5,726 bases of DNA from NCBI GenBank assembly GCA_031288035.1, contig JAITSG010000032.1:1-5726 (forward strand), written 5' to 3'. Below are positions 5,132-5,726 of the stretch, in pieces (the stretch's first letter is position 1; every line of letters begins with the position of its first letter). The DNA is from Rickettsiales bacterium. GTDB taxonomy: Bacteria > Pseudomonadota > Alphaproteobacteria > Rs-D84 > CACZYB01. The notes under the pieces are model-generated. The model was not told the origin of the DNA. It made no database searches and saw only the letters and a list, made by a program, of their open reading frames with translations. A program made the position numbers and the translations under genes.

Positions 5132-5602
5132 ATGATTAAAAAGTATGTGAGCGCCATCCTGTTCCTGGCCCTTGCCGCATGCAGCGGCGGCGAGGAGCCG
5201 ACCGTGTCGGCCGTATCGGCGACCGCGCCCGAAACCGTGAACTCGGCCGCCCAGACGTCGCTTAAGGACGCCGCCGGCGACACGATCTATTTTGCCTATG
5301 ACAAGTACAGCCTTTCGGACGAATCCATAGCCGTGCTTGACAAGCAGGCTGCGTGGCTGGGCAAGAATCCCAAGGCCAAGGTTATAGTCGAGGGCCATTG
5401 CGACGACCGTGGAACGCGCAAGTACAACCAGGCCCTGGGCGAGCGCCGCGCCAACGCCGGCAAGCGCTATCTGGTTTCCAAGGGCATCTCGACCAAGCGC
5501 ATAACCACCGTTTCGTATGGCAAGGACAAGCCGGCCGTGACCGGCACCGCCGAGGATGCGTATACCAAGAACCGCCGCGACGTGACCGTAGTCGTGAAAT
5601 AG
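5132..5602 (+). CDS. pal: Peptidoglycan-associated lipoprotein Pal
   Basis: A 156-residue outer-membrane lipoprotein. Residues 1-16 form a lipoprotein signal peptide (MIKKYVSAILFLALAA) ending in the lipobox LAAC, so Cys17 should be lipidated and become the mature N-terminus; Ser18 does not signal inner-membrane retention. Residues about 18-48 are a low-complexity Ala/Ser/Thr linker. Residues about 50-156 are an OmpA-like peptidoglycan-binding domain: TIYFAYDKYSLSD, LDKQAAWL, VEGHCDDRGTR with conserved D91, and NQALGERRA with conserved R106; these two residues contact diaminopimelate in the family. Pal links the outer membrane to the cell wall and works with TolB and TolQRA in envelope constriction. 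Cys90 stands where Ala is usual (GHADERGT). The protein is shorter than many Pal proteins. The neighbours are not tol genes: pal has its own promoter and terminator. Confidence 0.93.
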   Translation: MIKKYVSAILFLALAACSGGEEPTVSAVSATAPETVNSAAQTSLKDAAGDTIYFAYDKYSLSDESIAVLDKQAAWLGKNPKAKVIVEGHCDDRGTRKYNQALGERRANAGKRYLVSKGISTKRITTVSYGKDKPAVTGTAEDAYTKNRRDVTVVVK

Positions 5603-5621
5603 TCCAAGCGCGCGTGTTTGG

Positions 5622-5649
5622 AAAACCTCCCCGATTCGGGGAGGTTTTT
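5622..5649 (+). terminator. Intrinsic terminator after pal
   Basis: CCTCCCCG (5626-5633) pairs perfectly with CGGGGAGG (5637-5644) around a three-base ATT loop. AAAA (5622-5625) lies before the stem and TTTTT (5645-5649) after it. It starts 20 bases past the pal stop. The flanking A- and T-runs could make it work in both directions. Confidence 0.92.
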
Positions 5650-5726
5650 CTATTCGTTGTTTTGCCGCGCATCTTGTCCTGAAAGCCGGCGCCTGCATGT
5701 TCGATATGCCCGCAAAGTTGCAAGGG
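5650..5726 (+). other. Window tail, possible start of the next gene
   Basis: An ATG at 5697 opens a frame that reads MFDMPAKLQG to the window edge. No clear ribosome site or promoter precedes it, so it may or may not be the beginning of a gene. Nothing else is recognisable here. Confidence 0.15.

Overview
The window most likely comes from a Gram-negative alphaproteobacterium. The evidence is a Pal lipoprotein with the LDKQAAWL / VEGHxDxRGTR pattern typical of alphaproteobacterial Pal, and a TPR protein whose last repeats (NSYGY, VDSFGWALF, DHLASVYWMQGREAEARF) match a family common in that class. GC content is fairly high by eye, yet isoleucine is coded mainly by ATA (21 of 27 Ile codons in thrS by hand count) and AGG is a frequent arginine codon. 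The genus cannot be named from this sequence.

Layout. (1) Bases 1-1584 hold the 3' part of a TPR-repeat gene that is open from the window edge. (2) Bases 1571-2272 hold a GNAT acetyltransferase gene overlapping it by 14 nt, so the two are probably co-transcribed. (3) Bases 2273-2665 hold no intact plus-strand gene. They look like gene debris on the minus strand: a short copy of the GNAT acetyl-CoA-loop region (nine identical residues, with only synonymous differences) and a charged, helix-forming 101-codon open frame. A perfect 9-bp inverted repeat flanks this stretch. (4) Bases 2683-2911 are a promoter plus a leader of about 195 nt for thrS. (5) Bases 2912-4633 are thrS, encoding a short threonyl-tRNA synthetase without the N-terminal TGS domain. 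(6) Bases 4634-5131 are about 500 bases of AT-richer intergenic DNA with several hairpins. (7) Bases 5062-5649 are a self-contained pal unit: promoter, lipoprotein gene and strong intrinsic terminator. (8) The last 77 bases hold nothing certain.

The most interesting element is the thrS leader. Immediately downstream of a good TATAAT box there is a 17-codon ORF, MSRLFASFFSTTTPAGV, with three consecutive threonine codons (ACT ACG ACC). These codons lie in the 5' arm of a 10-bp hairpin, and the ORF's stop codon lies in the 3' arm. This is the expected architecture of a threonine-sensing leader peptide placed upstream of the enzyme that charges tRNA-Thr, comparable in logic to pheM-pheST in E. 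coli. It differs from the known operator-based autoregulation of E. coli thrS. The reading is an inference from sequence alone and has clear tests.

Functionally, thrS (translation) and pal (envelope integrity) appear to be independent transcription units with near-identical -35 boxes (CTTGCTTTT). The TPR-GNAT pair is a separate unit that ends in the debris region.
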